Positions 49,961 to 58,590 of a stretch of 64,000 nucleotides of DNA are shown in pieces. Location: NCBI RefSeq assembly GCF_022846655.1, contig NZ_AP025667.1, positions 3,447,001 through 3,511,000 on the forward strand. The letters run 5' to 3'. Position 1 is the stretch's first letter. Every line of letters starts with the position of its first letter. Position numbers and translations under genes: made by a program. The notes below the pieces were generated by a model, which saw only the letters and a list, made by a program, of their open reading frames with translations, searched no databases and was not told the DNA's origin. Source of the DNA: Streptomyces seoulensis. Its GTDB lineage: Bacteria; Actinomycetota; Actinomycetes; Streptomycetales; Streptomycetaceae.

Positions 49961-50038
49961 TCAGGACTGGGGCCGGCTGCCGTGGTTGGCGCCGTTCTTG
50001 CGGCGGGCCTTCTTCTTCCGGCGTCGCTTCGAGGACAT
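49961..50038 (-). CDS. Ribosomal protein bL37-like micro-protein
   Basis: 25 aa, too short for most gene finders. ATG 50038 is preceded by a perfect AAGGAGG. The sequence is a basic N-terminal half (SSKRRRKKKARRKN) followed by ANHGSRPQS. This matches my recollection of the actinobacterial 50S protein bL37 (basic start, then KNxANHGxRPxS), first seen in mycobacterial ribosome structures. The basic half would thread into rRNA. It is monocistronic with its own strong terminator, as expected for a highly expressed gene. Confidence 0.85.
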   Translation of the reverse strand: MSSKRRRKKKARRKNGANHGSRPQS

Positions 50039-50260
50039 GCGGGCCTCCTTCTGGCGTGGTCGGACACGTTCGGTACGGGGACGGGTGATCACCTGCCCCG
50101 CGTGCCCGACACCATACATGCCGGTATGCCCCGCGAGCACAGCCCGCCGGAGCGCACGCCCCGACTCGCGCGCCGGGTCCGGGGCACGGACGATACGAGA
50201 GACCGAAGCCAAGGGGTCCCGCCCGCGCGGGCGCCCGCCGCGAGGGTGAGGAGCCAGCCG

Positions 50261-51652
50261 ATGGCCGGAACCTGGGAAGCCGACGCCTTGGTGATCTTCG
50301 GGGTGACCGGGGATCTCGCGCGGAAGATGACGTTTCCCGCGCTGTACAAGCTGGCGGGCCGTGGGCTGCTCGACTGCCCGGTGATCGGGGTCGGCAGGCG
50401 GGAGATGAGCGGCGAGGAGCTGGCCGGGTTCGCCCGCGAGGCGGTGCGGGAGGCCGAGGGATCGGTCGACGACGCGGTGTTCGACCGGCTGGCCGCCCGG
50501 CTGGCCTATGTGTCCGGAGACCTCGACGACTCCGGGACCTACGAACGGCTCGCCCAGGTGCTGGGGCGGCGCCGGCGTCCGCTGTTCTATCTGGAGACGC
50601 CGCCCTCGCTGTTCGCGCCGATCGTGGACCAGTTGGCCCGCGCCCGGCTGCTGGGGCAGGCGCGGGTGGCGCTGGAGAAGCCGTTCGGGCACGACCTGGC
50701 CTCGGCCCGTGCGCTGGATCGCAGGCTGACGGCGGTGCTGGACGAGAACCAGATCCTCCGGGTCGACCACTTCCTGGGCAAGGAACCCGTCATCGAGCTG
50801 GAGTACCTGCGGTTCGCCAACTCCGCGCTGGCCGAACTGTGGCACCGCGACAGCGTGGTGGCCATCCAGATCACGATGGCCGAGGAGTTCGGCGTCGAGC
50901 AGCGCGGCGCTTTCTACGACCACGTGGGCGCGTTGCGCGATGTGATCCAGAATCATCTGCTGCTGGTGCTGGCCCTGGTGGCGATGGACCCGCCGGTCGG
51001 GCCGAGCGCGACCGATCTGTGGGACAAGCGGATCGAGGTGCTGCGCGCCATGCCGGCCGCCGACGTGCACGAGTACGTGCGCGGCCAGTACGTCGGCTAC
51101 CAGCAACTGCCGGGCGTGGCACCGGGATCGACCACGGAGACGTACGCGGCGCTGCGGCTGGAGATCAACAACTGGCGGTGGGCCGGGGTGCCGGTCTTCA
51201 TCCGGGCGGGCAAGAAGCTCCCGGTGCGGGTGACCGAGGTGCGGCTGATCCTGCGTGAGCCGCCCCGGCTCGGCTTCCTCCCCGACGCCGGCCGGGTCGC
51301 CGGCAACCAGATCGTGCTGCGCATCGACCCCGAGGCGGGGATGCGGCTCCAGCTCTGCGCGCTGGACGAGGCGTCGGCCTGGCGGCTGGTCCCGCTGGAC
51401 ACCATCTTCGCCCGCGAGCTCGGCAAGCCGCTGGCCCCGTACGAACGACTGCTGTACGCGGCGCTGACCGGCGACGACAAGTACTTCGCCCCGCAGCGGG
51501 CGGTGGAGGAGTGCTGGCGCATCGTCCAGCCCCTCCTCACCTATCCCCCGCCGGTCCACCCCTACCCGCCCGGCTCCTGGGGCCCGCCCCAGGCCGACGC
51601 GCTGGTGGCGGGCAGCCCGCCCTGGCAGCGGCCGTGGGTGCCCGAGACGTGA
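50261..51652 (+). CDS. zwf: Glucose-6-phosphate 1-dehydrogenase
   Basis: 463 aa; ATG 50261 follows GAGGGTGAGGAGCC. DALVIFGVTGDLARKMTFPA is the NADP-binding GxxGDLA loop. RVDHFLGKEPVIELEYLRFA at about 167-186 contains the catalytic His and the substrate Lys, and VPVFIRAGKKLPVRVTEV lies at about 310. It oxidises glucose-6-phosphate in the pentose-phosphate pathway. It lacks the usual zwf neighbours (tal, opcA, pgl), so it is likely a second, stress-linked copy. No operon partner is seen; the next gene starts 112 bp on. Confidence 0.93.
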   Translation: MAGTWEADALVIFGVTGDLARKMTFPALYKLAGRGLLDCPVIGVGRREMSGEELAGFAREAVREAEGSVDDAVFDRLAARLAYVSGDLDDSGTYERLAQVLGRRRRPLFYLETPPSLFAPIVDQLARARLLGQARVALEKPFGHDLASARALDRRLTAVLDENQILRVDHFLGKEPVIELEYLRFANSALAELWHRDSVVAIQITMAEEFGVEQRGAFYDHVGALRDVIQNHLLLVLALVAMDPPVGPSATDLWDKRIEVLRAMPAADVHEYVRGQYVGYQQLPGVAPGSTTETYAALRLEINNWRWAGVPVFIRAGKKLPVRVTEVRLILREPPRLGFLPDAGRVAGNQIVLRIDPEAGMRLQLCALDEASAWRLVPLDTIFARELGKPLAPYERLLYAALTGDDKYFAPQRAVEECWRIVQPLLTYPPPVHPYPPGSWGPPQADALVAGSPPWQRPWVPET

Positions 51653-51764
51653 ACCGTCCGCACCACCCGCCCCACGGCTCGCACCCCGTCCGACTGGATG
51701 TGGCGTGGGAGCGCAACTAGTGTGCTTCTGTCCAGCACTTCCCGCCTGTAGCACTGGAGCAGGA

Positions 51765-52241
51765 ATGACCGGTGACCCCGAGCCGATCAGCGCCGAAGCC
51801 CGTGGCGCGCTCGAGCAGGAACTGTCCGATCTGCACGACGAACGCAAGACGGTCGCCGCGACGCTGAAGGACTCCGACGAGGTCGGCGACCGCGCCGACC
51901 AGGCCGACGAGATCCAGCGGGCCGATCAGCTCAACCGGCTGGACGAGCGCATCGACCGTGTCAAGGACCGGCTGCGCCAGGCCGACCTCGCGGGGCCGGT
52001 GCCCACCGACGTGGTCGGGGTGGGTACGACGGTCACCGTGCGGTTCGCGGACGACAGCACGGAGACGCTGCACATCGGCGAGATCGCCGACGCCCGCGAC
52101 CCGAAGCTGGTCACCTCCGACAGCCCGCTGGGCCGCGCGCTCCTGGGCCGCGCCCCCGGCGACACCGTCAGCTACGACGCCCCGGACGGCGAGGCCACCG
52201 CGGTCGTCGTGTCCCTGGGCACGCCGGGCGACGAGGGCTGA
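51765..52241 (+). CDS. GreA/GreB-family elongation factor-like protein
   Basis: 158 aa. An N-terminal coiled-coil hairpin (ALEQELSDLHDERKTVAATL, then ADEIQRADQLNRLDERIDRV) is followed by the GreA C-terminal domain (VGVGTTVTVRFADDSTETLH and SPLGRALLGRAPGDTVSYDA). The hairpin tip has GDRADQADE, with acidic residues where GreA carries its catalytic Asp/Glu pair. It would enter the RNA polymerase secondary channel. Whether it promotes transcript cleavage or acts as a Gfh-type regulator cannot be told. Confidence 0.85.
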   Translation: MTGDPEPISAEARGALEQELSDLHDERKTVAATLKDSDEVGDRADQADEIQRADQLNRLDERIDRVKDRLRQADLAGPVPTDVVGVGTTVTVRFADDSTETLHIGEIADARDPKLVTSDSPLGRALLGRAPGDTVSYDAPDGEATAVVVSLGTPGDEG

Positions 52242-52250
52242 GGCGACAAC

Positions 52251-52292
52251 GAGCCTGGGCGGACCGGATTCATGTCCGGTCCGCCCAGGCTC
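52251..52292. terminator. 18-bp perfect-stem bidirectional terminator
   Basis: GAGCCTGGGCGGACCGGA (52251-52268) pairs without mismatch with 52275-52292, loop TTCATG. It serves the convergent gre-like gene and the small hydrophilic gene. Confidence 0.93.
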
Positions 52293-52310
52293 TTGTGTAC
52301 CGGGAGGGGA

Positions 52311-52601
52311 TCAGCCGTCGTAGTGGGACGGCGGGAAGGGGTCCTCCTCCTCACGCTGCCTGCGCGTCAGGTCGCCGGTCTCCACCTCGCCCCGGTCCAC
52401 CTGGCGGTCGATCTCGGCGCGCTCCTGCTCGTAAGCCCGCTCGGGGCTCTCCTGCTTCCGCTCGGGCAGTCCGACGTCGCGCCGGTCCTCCTGGGTGCGT
52501 TCCTGGAGTTCCGTCTCGTCCGGGCGGCGGGGCAGGCCGCGGCCGTGGCCGTAGTCGGGGTCGCCCTCGACTTCCTTGTTGGACTTGTGATGGTGCGCCA
52601 T
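52311..52601 (-). CDS. Small, highly charged hydrophilic protein
   Basis: 96 aa; ATG 52601 follows CAAGGAGAACCCC. It starts MAHHHKSNKEVEGDPDYGHG. More than half the residues are charged (e.g. ELQERTQEDRRDVGLPERKQ), with almost no hydrophobic residues, so it should be intrinsically disordered. It ends PFPPSHYDG. It lies 89 bp downstream of the Clp gene on the same strand and may be co-transcribed with it as part of a stress unit. Family not recognised. Confidence 0.75.
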   Translation of the reverse strand: MAHHHKSNKEVEGDPDYGHGRGLPRRPDETELQERTQEDRRDVGLPERKQESPERAYEQERAEIDRQVDRGEVETGDLTRRQREEEDPFPPSHYDG

Positions 52602-52690
52602 GGGGTTCTCCTTGTGTGAGGACCCCGGGCGCCGGAACGCAGCGCTCGGGGTCGTCGCCGTGCGGTCGCCCGCGCGACGGAGGGGCGCCG

Positions 52691-55315
52691 TCAGTCCTTC
52701 TTCGCCTCGGCGTCCTTGGTGTCGGCGTCCTTCGACTCGGCCTTCTTCCTGCCACCCGACGCGGTCTTCTTGGCGGCCGCCTTCTTCCCGGCGGCCTCGC
52801 CGTTCTTGTCGTCCTTCTTCTCGGACTTCTCGTCGCCCGAGCCGCGCACGGTGACGTGCAGCGAGTCGTTCTTCACGTCGGCGACGATCGTGTCTCCGGG
52901 CTCGGCCTGGCCGCTGAGCAGCAGCTCGGCGATGCGGTTGTCCAGCTCGGACTGGATCGTGCGGCGCAGCGGCCGCGCGCCGAACTCGGGCTGGTGGCCG
53001 TGGGCGATCAGCAGCTTCTTCGCCGCCTCGGTGACCTCGAGCTGCATCCCCTGAGCCTTCACCCGGCGCCGGGTCTGGTCCAGCAGGTGGTCGACGATCT
53101 CGGAGAGGTCGTCCTCGGTGAGGCTGTGGAAGATGATGATGTCGTCGATCCGGTTGAGGAACTCCGGCAGGAACCGGCCGCGCAGCTCCTCCAGCAGCTC
53201 GTCCTTGATCTCGGAGACGTCGCCCTGGTGCGCCAGGATCAGATGGGCGCCGATGTTCGACGTCATGATGATGACGGTGTGCCGGAAGTCGACGGTGCGG
53301 CCCTGGCCGTCGGTCAGCCGGCCGTCGTCCAGGATCTGCAGCAGCGTGCTGAAGACATCCGGGTGCGCCTTCTCGATCTCGTCGAACAGGATCACGCTGT
53401 ACGGCTGACGGCGGACCTTCTCGGTGAGCTGGCCGGCCTCCTCGTAGCCGACGTATCCGGGAGGCGCGCCGACCAGGCGGGAGACGGTGTGCTTCTCCTG
53501 GAACTCGCTCATGTCGAAGCGGATCATGCGGTCCTCGTCGCCGAACAGCAGCTCGGCGAGGGCCTTGGCGAGTTCGGTCTTGCCGACACCCGTGGGGCCG
53601 AGGAACAGGAAGGAGCCCACCGGACGGTCCGGGTCGCCCATGCCGGCGCGGTTGCGGCGCACCGCCTGGGACACGGCGGTGACGGCCTCGTTCTGCCCGA
53701 CGATGCGGGCGTGCATCTCCTCCTCCAGCCTGAGCAGCCGATCCTTCTCGCTGGCGGTGAGCTGGGAGACGGGGATGCCCGTGCGGCGGGAGACGATGTC
53801 CGCGATGTCGTTCGGCGTGACGGTGATGACGCCCTCGCGCCGCTCCTCGATCCCGGCGACCTCGGCCTCGACCTCCGCGATCTTGCCCTTGATGTCGTTC
53901 GCCTTCTCGTAGTCCTGCCCCGACACGGCCTCGTCCAGCTCGCGCTGAAGCTTGGCGATCTTGTCCTCGCGGGCGACGACCTCGGTGGAGCGGGCCGCGC
54001 TGCGCAGCCGGACCCGCGCGCCTGCCTGGTCCATCAGGTCGATGGCCTTGTCCGGCAGGAAGCGGTCGGTGATGTACCGGTCGGACAGCCCGGCGCAGGC
54101 CTCGAGCGCCGAGTTCTCGTAGCGGACCTGGTGGTGGGCCTCGTAGGCGTCGCGCAGCCCTTCGAGGATCAGCACGGTCTCCGCGACGCTCGGCTCGGGC
54201 ACCATCACGGGCTGGAAGCGGCGTTCGAGGGCGGCGTCCTTCTCGACGTACTTGCGGTACTCGTCGATGGTGGTCGCGCCCACCACGTGCAGCTCGCCGC
54301 GCGCGAGGGCGGGCTTGAGGATGTTGCCCGCGTCCATCGAGCCCTCGCCGGTGGCGCCCGCGCCGACCACGGTGTGCAGCTCGTCGATGAAGAGGATGAT
54401 CTCGCCCTCGGACGCCTGGACGTCTTCGATGACCTTCTTCAGTCGCTCCTCGAACTGGCCGCGGTACTGGGCACCGGCCACCAGTCCGGACATGTCGAGC
54501 GCGACGACCCGCTTGTCCTTCAGGGTCTCGGGGACGTCCCCGATGACGATGCGCTGGGCCAGGCCCTCCACGATGGCGGTCTTGCCGACGCCGGGCTCGC
54601 CGATGAGGACCGGGTTGTTCTTCGAGCGGCGGGAGAGGATCTCGACCGTCTGCTCGATCTCGTCGGCGCGTCCGACCACCGGGTCGAGCTTGCCCTGCTT
54701 GGCCTCCTCGGTGAGGTCGCGGCCGAACTCGTCGAGGGTGCTGGTGGGTCCCTGGCCTCCGCCGCGCGCCTGGTCGTGCCGGGCTGCCTGCTCTGTGCGG
54801 GACGCCAGCTTCCTGCCGTCCACGCCCTCGGAGGAGAGCAGCCGACCGGCGCCGGAGTCCGCGTCGTCCAGCAGGGCGGCGAGGATGTGCTCCGGGCCGA
54901 TGTAGGAGTTGCCGGCCGCCTGGGACTGCGCGAAGGCGTCGGCGAGGGTGCGCTTGGCGGCGGGGGTGAGGCCCGGCTCGGCGGACGGGGTGCCGGACTC
55001 GCCGGGCAGCACCTCGCTGATCGTCTGGGCGAGCTTGTCGGGGTCGACCCCGGCCTGGGCGAGCAGCCTGCGGCTGGGCTCGACCTTGGTCGCGGCCCAC
55101 AGCAGATGCTGCGTGTCGAGGTCGGAGGTGCCGTCGTCCTCGGCCTTCCGTGCGGCCAGGTTGAGCAGTTCCTGCGAGGACTCCGTCAGCAGCCGGCCGA
55201 TGGGAACTCGCTGGACCGCGGGGGGTGATGACGCCGGTGACATGCCGAAGAACCGGTTCAGCAGGTCGCTGAACGGGTCGGAGGAACCGAACGGTGAACC
55301 GAACGACATCGACAT
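52691..55315 (-). CDS. Clp/Hsp100 AAA+ ATPase (ClpC-like, short middle domain)
   Basis: 874 aa; ATG 55315, a second ATG two codons on. Residues 1-35 are a Phe/Ser/Gly-rich extension. The Clp N-domain runs at about 40-180. AAA-1 has [17 protein letters not shown] at about 225 and [17 protein letters not shown]. The middle segment ([20 protein letters not shown]) is short, as in ClpC, not the long coiled coil of ClpB. AAA-2 has [20 protein letters not shown] at about 540. A Lys/Ala/Asp-rich tail closes the protein. It unfolds or disaggregates proteins. hsp20 lies divergently just upstream, so a shared heat-shock control is likely, though no HspR (HAIR) repeat was seen. Confidence 0.92.
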   Translation of the reverse strand: MSMSFGSPFGSSDPFSDLLNRFFGMSPASSPPAVQRVPIGRLLTESSQELLNLAARKAEDDGTSDLDTQHLLWAATKVEPSRRLLAQAGVDPDKLAQTISEVLPGESGTPSAEPGLTPAAKRTLADAFAQSQAAGNSYIGPEHILAALLDDADSGAGRLLSSEGVDGRKLASRTEQAARHDQARGGGQGPTSTLDEFGRDLTEEAKQGKLDPVVGRADEIEQTVEILSRRSKNNPVLIGEPGVGKTAIVEGLAQRIVIGDVPETLKDKRVVALDMSGLVAGAQYRGQFEERLKKVIEDVQASEGEIILFIDELHTVVGAGATGEGSMDAGNILKPALARGELHVVGATTIDEYRKYVEKDAALERRFQPVMVPEPSVAETVLILEGLRDAYEAHHQVRYENSALEACAGLSDRYITDRFLPDKAIDLMDQAGARVRLRSAARSTEVVAREDKIAKLQRELDEAVSGQDYEKANDIKGKIAEVEAEVAGIEERREGVITVTPNDIADIVSRRTGIPVSQLTASEKDRLLRLEEEMHARIVGQNEAVTAVSQAVRRNRAGMGDPDRPVGSFLFLGPTGVGKTELAKALAELLFGDEDRMIRFDMSEFQEKHTVSRLVGAPPGYVGYEEAGQLTEKVRRQPYSVILFDEIEKAHPDVFSTLLQILDDGRLTDGQGRTVDFRHTVIIMTSNIGAHLILAHQGDVSEIKDELLEELRGRFLPEFLNRIDDIIIFHSLTEDDLSEIVDHLLDQTRRRVKAQGMQLEVTEAAKKLLIAHGHQPEFGARPLRRTIQSELDNRIAELLLSGQAEPGDTIVADVKNDSLHVTVRGSGDEKSEKKDDKNGEAAGKKAAAKKTASGGRKKAESKDADTKDAEAKKD

Positions 55316-55606
55316 GGCAGCTCCTGGTGCGCGACGGATCAGGTTTTCACTGAACCCCGATGTCCAGGGCTCCGCAACCCGAGGACAGCGGGCTCCCCCA
55401 AGGGTTTCCGGGCTTTCCCCCACCCTTTTGCCGGGGCCTCCCACTCCCTCTCCCCACCCTTGTGCGCACTCCTTATACGCACGCGAGCGGACACCCCTCA
55501 CCGGTCACGCTCCGTTGCCCGCGCGGACCGAGCGCATTCTGCCTAGACTCGGAATGCGAACCGGCCGGTGGAGACGGAATCGGAGCCAGGGCATGGGAGT
55601 CTGGGC

Positions 55607-56050
55607 ATGAGCGAACGTGCGGGCGTTGCGAGGTCGGCCTGGTGGGCCGGACACGATCCCGTGGTGGAACTCCAGCAGTTGTGGGGCGAGGTCAGCCGCC
55701 TGGTGGAGCAGTCCGCACAGCCGGCCGAGCCGACCCGGCATTGGATGCCGCTGGTCGAGGAGGAGGACGCGGGCGACTCCTATCTGGTGCGCGCCGAATT
55801 GCCGGGAATTCCACGGGACAGCGTGAACATCGAGGTCGACGGCCGCGAACTCCACATTCACGGCTCGCTCGACGAGAACACCGAGGGAAAGGCACTGCGC
55901 CGCAGGTCGGGCAGTTTCTCCTACGGCGTGCGGGTACCCGGTGACGTCGATGTCGACGCCGTTCAGGCCGATCTCTCCGACGGCGTGCTCACGGTGCGAC
56001 TGCCGAAATCCCAGGCGGGAACCCGGCGCTCGATCGAGATCGGTTTCTGA
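55607..56050 (+). CDS. Hsp20/alpha-crystallin small heat-shock protein
   Basis: 147 aa. The alpha-crystallin domain covers about 45-147: SYLVRAELPGIPRDSVNIEV, then LHIHGSLDENTEG, FSYGVRVPGDVDVDAVQADL and DGVLTVRLPKSQ. A holdase that keeps denatured proteins soluble, probably feeding the divergent Clp ATPase. The last strand of the domain ends at the C-terminus without an IxI tail, so higher oligomer assembly may be limited. Confidence 0.92.
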   Translation: MSERAGVARSAWWAGHDPVVELQQLWGEVSRLVEQSAQPAEPTRHWMPLVEEEDAGDSYLVRAELPGIPRDSVNIEVDGRELHIHGSLDENTEGKALRRRSGSFSYGVRVPGDVDVDAVQADLSDGVLTVRLPKSQAGTRRSIEIGF

Positions 56051-56069
56051 AGGCGCCGCGATACGGAAA

Positions 56070-56102
56070 AGCGGCCGGTTCCCACGGGGGGAACCGGCCG
56101 CT
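56070..56102. terminator. 14-bp perfect-stem terminator
   Basis: AGCGGCCGGTTCCC (56070-56083) pairs with GGGAACCGGCCGCT (56089-56102), loop ACGGG, between convergent hsp20 and oxidoreductase copy 2. Confidence 0.9.
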
Positions 56103-56127
56103 CGCTCTTCCGCCTCGTGCTTCCGCC

Positions 56128-58425
56128 TCAAGCGACGGGCGTCACCATCACGTTGACGTTCTTCATCAACGGCTGGTCACTCTGGGTGCTGTAGTCCCCG
56201 ATCGCGCAGAGGACGTTCATCTCCGGCATGTACCCGGCCGCGCAGCCCTCCGGGATGTCGTACGGGATCACCTTGTAGCCGTGGACGCCGCGCTTGCTGC
56301 CGTCCTTGGCGATGCTGGTGATGTCGACCTCGTCGAAGAGCTTCAGCCCGCGCTCGCGCATGTCCTCCTCGTTCATGAAGATCAGCGTGCGCAGGTTCTT
56401 GACCCCCCGGTAGCGGTCGTCGTCCGAGTAGATCGTGGTGTTCCACTGGTCGTGGGAGCGCATCGTGCCGAGCTTGAGCATGCCCGTCGCCGGGATGACG
56501 TCGGTCAGACCCGGGCTGGAGAACTCGGCGCGCTCGGAGGGGGTGCGGAAGACCAGTTCGCGGGCGGGCTGCTCGATGCGGAAGCCGAGCGGCAGCCGGA
56601 CCCGGCGGTTGAAGTCCTCGAAGCCCTCCAGCGCCTTGGCCATGGTGTCGCGGATGCGGTCGTAATCCTCGACGTACCACTCCCAGGGGGTGGCGCTCTC
56701 GGGCAGCGCGGCCCGCGCCATCCCGGCGATGATCGCCGGCTCGGAGAGCAGGTGCTCGGAGGCGGGGCGCTTCATGCCGACCGAGAGGTGGACCATGGAC
56801 ATCGAGTCCTCGACCGAGGTGCCCTGCTCGCCGGTGGCCTGCTTGTCCTTCTCCGTGCGGCCGAGGCAGGGCAGGATGAGCGCCTGCTTGCCGTGGACCA
56901 GGTGGCTGCGGTTGAGCTTGGTGCTCACCTGCACGGTCAGTTCGCACTTGCGGAGCGCGTCGAAGGTGTAGGCGCTGTCCGGCGCGGCGAGGGCGAAGTT
57001 GCCGCCCATGCCGACGAACACCTTGAGGTCACCGGCGTGCATGGCCTCGATGGTGTTGACGGTGTCGAGGCCGTGCTCGCGGGGCGGGTCGATCTCGCAG
57101 ACCTCGGCCAGCCGGTCCAGGAACTCCTTGGACGGCCGGTGGTCGATGCCGCAGGTGCGGTTTCCCTGCACGTTGCTGTGCCCGCGCACCGGGGAGGGGC
57201 CGGCGCCCTCGCGGCCCAGGTTGCCGCGCAGCAGCAGGACGTTGACGATCTCCCGGACGGTGTCGACGCCGTGCTCGTGCTGGGTGACGCCCAGGCACCA
57301 GCTGAAGATGGCGCGGTCGGCGTCGCGGTAGACGCGCGCGGCCGACTCGATCTCGGCCCGGCTGAGCCCGGACTGCCGCTCCAGCTCCTCCCAGGGCGTC
57401 GCCTCGCACACGGCGCGGTACGCGTCGAAGCCCGAGGTGTGGCGGTCGATGAACTCCTGGTCCAGCGCCTCGGGGTCGGTCTCCGACTCGGCGATGATCG
57501 CCTTCGCCATGCCGCGCAGCAGGGCCATGTCGCCGCCGATGCGGACCTGGAGGTTGAGCGAGCTGGTGGGGGTGGCGCGGTTCAGCGCCATGTCCACGAA
57601 GTCGTGCGGGATGATCGTGCGGGTCGCGGCGGCCTCGACGAGCGGGTTGACGTGCACGATCTTCGCGCCGCGCTTGTACGCCTCGGCGAGCGAGGTGAGC
57701 ATGCGGGGGGCGTTGGAGGCGGCGTTGACCCCGATGATGAACAGGGCGTCGGTCTTCTCCCAGTCCTCGAGGTCGACGGTGCCCTTGCCGGTGCCGAGGG
57801 CGGCCTGCATGGCGCGGCCGCTGGCCTCGTGGCACATGTTGGAGCAGTCGGGCAGGTTGTTGGTGCCCAGCTCACGCGCCATCAACTGGTAGAGGAAGGT
57901 GGCTTCGTTGCCGAGGCGGCCCGAGGTGTAGTACGCCGCCTGGTCGGGGCTGTCGAGTCCGCGCAGGGTGCGGCCGACCAGCTCGAAGGCGTCCTGCCAG
58001 GAGACGGGGACGTAGGTGTCGGTGTCCGCGTCGTAGCGCATCGGGTGCGTGAGGCGGCCCTGGTCCTCCAGCGCGGCGTCGCTCCAGGTGGCGAGTTCGC
58101 CGACGGTGTGGGCGGCGAAGAAGGCGGGGCCGACGCGCTTGTGAGTCATCTCCCACGTGACGTGCTTGATGCCGTTCTCGCAGATGTCGAGCTTGAGGCC
58201 CTTGAGGTCGTCCGGCCAGGCACAGCCGGGGCAGTCGAAGCCCTTGGCCTCGTGGTTCATCTTCTGGATGGCCCGGGGGCCTTCGAGGAGTTCGCGCTCG
58301 CGTATCAGGAAGCGCGTCACGCTCTTGGCCGCTCCCCAGCCCGCCGCCGGGTGGTGGTAGGGATGAAACTCCGGGGCCGGTTTCCCGGCGTCGTCGACGG
58401 ATCGTCCCGACGTGTCTTGGCTCAT
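56128..58425 (-). CDS. FdhF/YdeP-family molybdopterin oxidoreductase, copy 2
   Basis: 765 aa; ATG 58425 after GGGAG. It matches copy 1 block for block: FDCPGCAWPDDLKGLKLDIC, SGRLGNEATFLYQLMARELG, CSNMCHEASGRAMQAALGTG, and the same C-terminal TMRSHDQWNTTIYSDDDRYR. It lacks the about 25-residue N-terminal extension of copy 1. Copy 1 lies face to face with cydAB; copy 2 is followed upstream on the same strand by glutamate decarboxylase. In E. coli, YdeP and GadB belong to the acid-resistance network, so the neighbourhood suggests a similar use. The oxidised substrate is unknown. Confidence 0.9.
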   Translation of the reverse strand: MSQDTSGRSVDDAGKPAPEFHPYHHPAAGWGAAKSVTRFLIRERELLEGPRAIQKMNHEAKGFDCPGCAWPDDLKGLKLDICENGIKHVTWEMTHKRVGPAFFAAHTVGELATWSDAALEDQGRLTHPMRYDADTDTYVPVSWQDAFELVGRTLRGLDSPDQAAYYTSGRLGNEATFLYQLMARELGTNNLPDCSNMCHEASGRAMQAALGTGKGTVDLEDWEKTDALFIIGVNAASNAPRMLTSLAEAYKRGAKIVHVNPLVEAAATRTIIPHDFVDMALNRATPTSSLNLQVRIGGDMALLRGMAKAIIAESETDPEALDQEFIDRHTSGFDAYRAVCEATPWEELERQSGLSRAEIESAARVYRDADRAIFSWCLGVTQHEHGVDTVREIVNVLLLRGNLGREGAGPSPVRGHSNVQGNRTCGIDHRPSKEFLDRLAEVCEIDPPREHGLDTVNTIEAMHAGDLKVFVGMGGNFALAAPDSAYTFDALRKCELTVQVSTKLNRSHLVHGKQALILPCLGRTEKDKQATGEQGTSVEDSMSMVHLSVGMKRPASEHLLSEPAIIAGMARAALPESATPWEWYVEDYDRIRDTMAKALEGFEDFNRRVRLPLGFRIEQPARELVFRTPSERAEFSSPGLTDVIPATGMLKLGTMRSHDQWNTTIYSDDDRYRGVKNLRTLIFMNEEDMRERGLKLFDEVDITSIAKDGSKRGVHGYKVIPYDIPEGCAAGYMPEMNVLCAIGDYSTQSDQPLMKNVNVMVTPVA

Positions 58426-58520
58426 CACAACTCCCTGTGTCCCAGGTCGACTCGCTGCGTGCGCATGGCGCGAGTGCGCCCCAGCCTAGGTCACGTGTCG
58501 GCGGCCGTGACCAGGAACGG

Positions 58521-58556
58521 CGTCGCCCCACGGCGCGCGGACGGCGTGGGGCGACG
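58521..58556 (-). terminator. 12-bp stem terminator after glutamate decarboxylase
   Basis: CGTCGCCCCACG (58521-58532) and CGTGGGGCGACG (58545-58556) with a 12-nt loop, about 35 bp beyond the gad stop and upstream of oxidoreductase copy 2. Confidence 0.75.
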
Positions 58557-58590
58557 GGCAAATGCCTGTACACGGAAGCTTTCTGACGGG

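Noticed and set aside
55316..55606. HspR/HAIR or CIRCE element between the Clp and hsp20 genes
   Set aside because: No CTTGAGT-N7-ACTCAAG or CIRCE-like dyad is visible. Only GC-rich sequence and an ordinary TATAAG box on the minus strand were seen.
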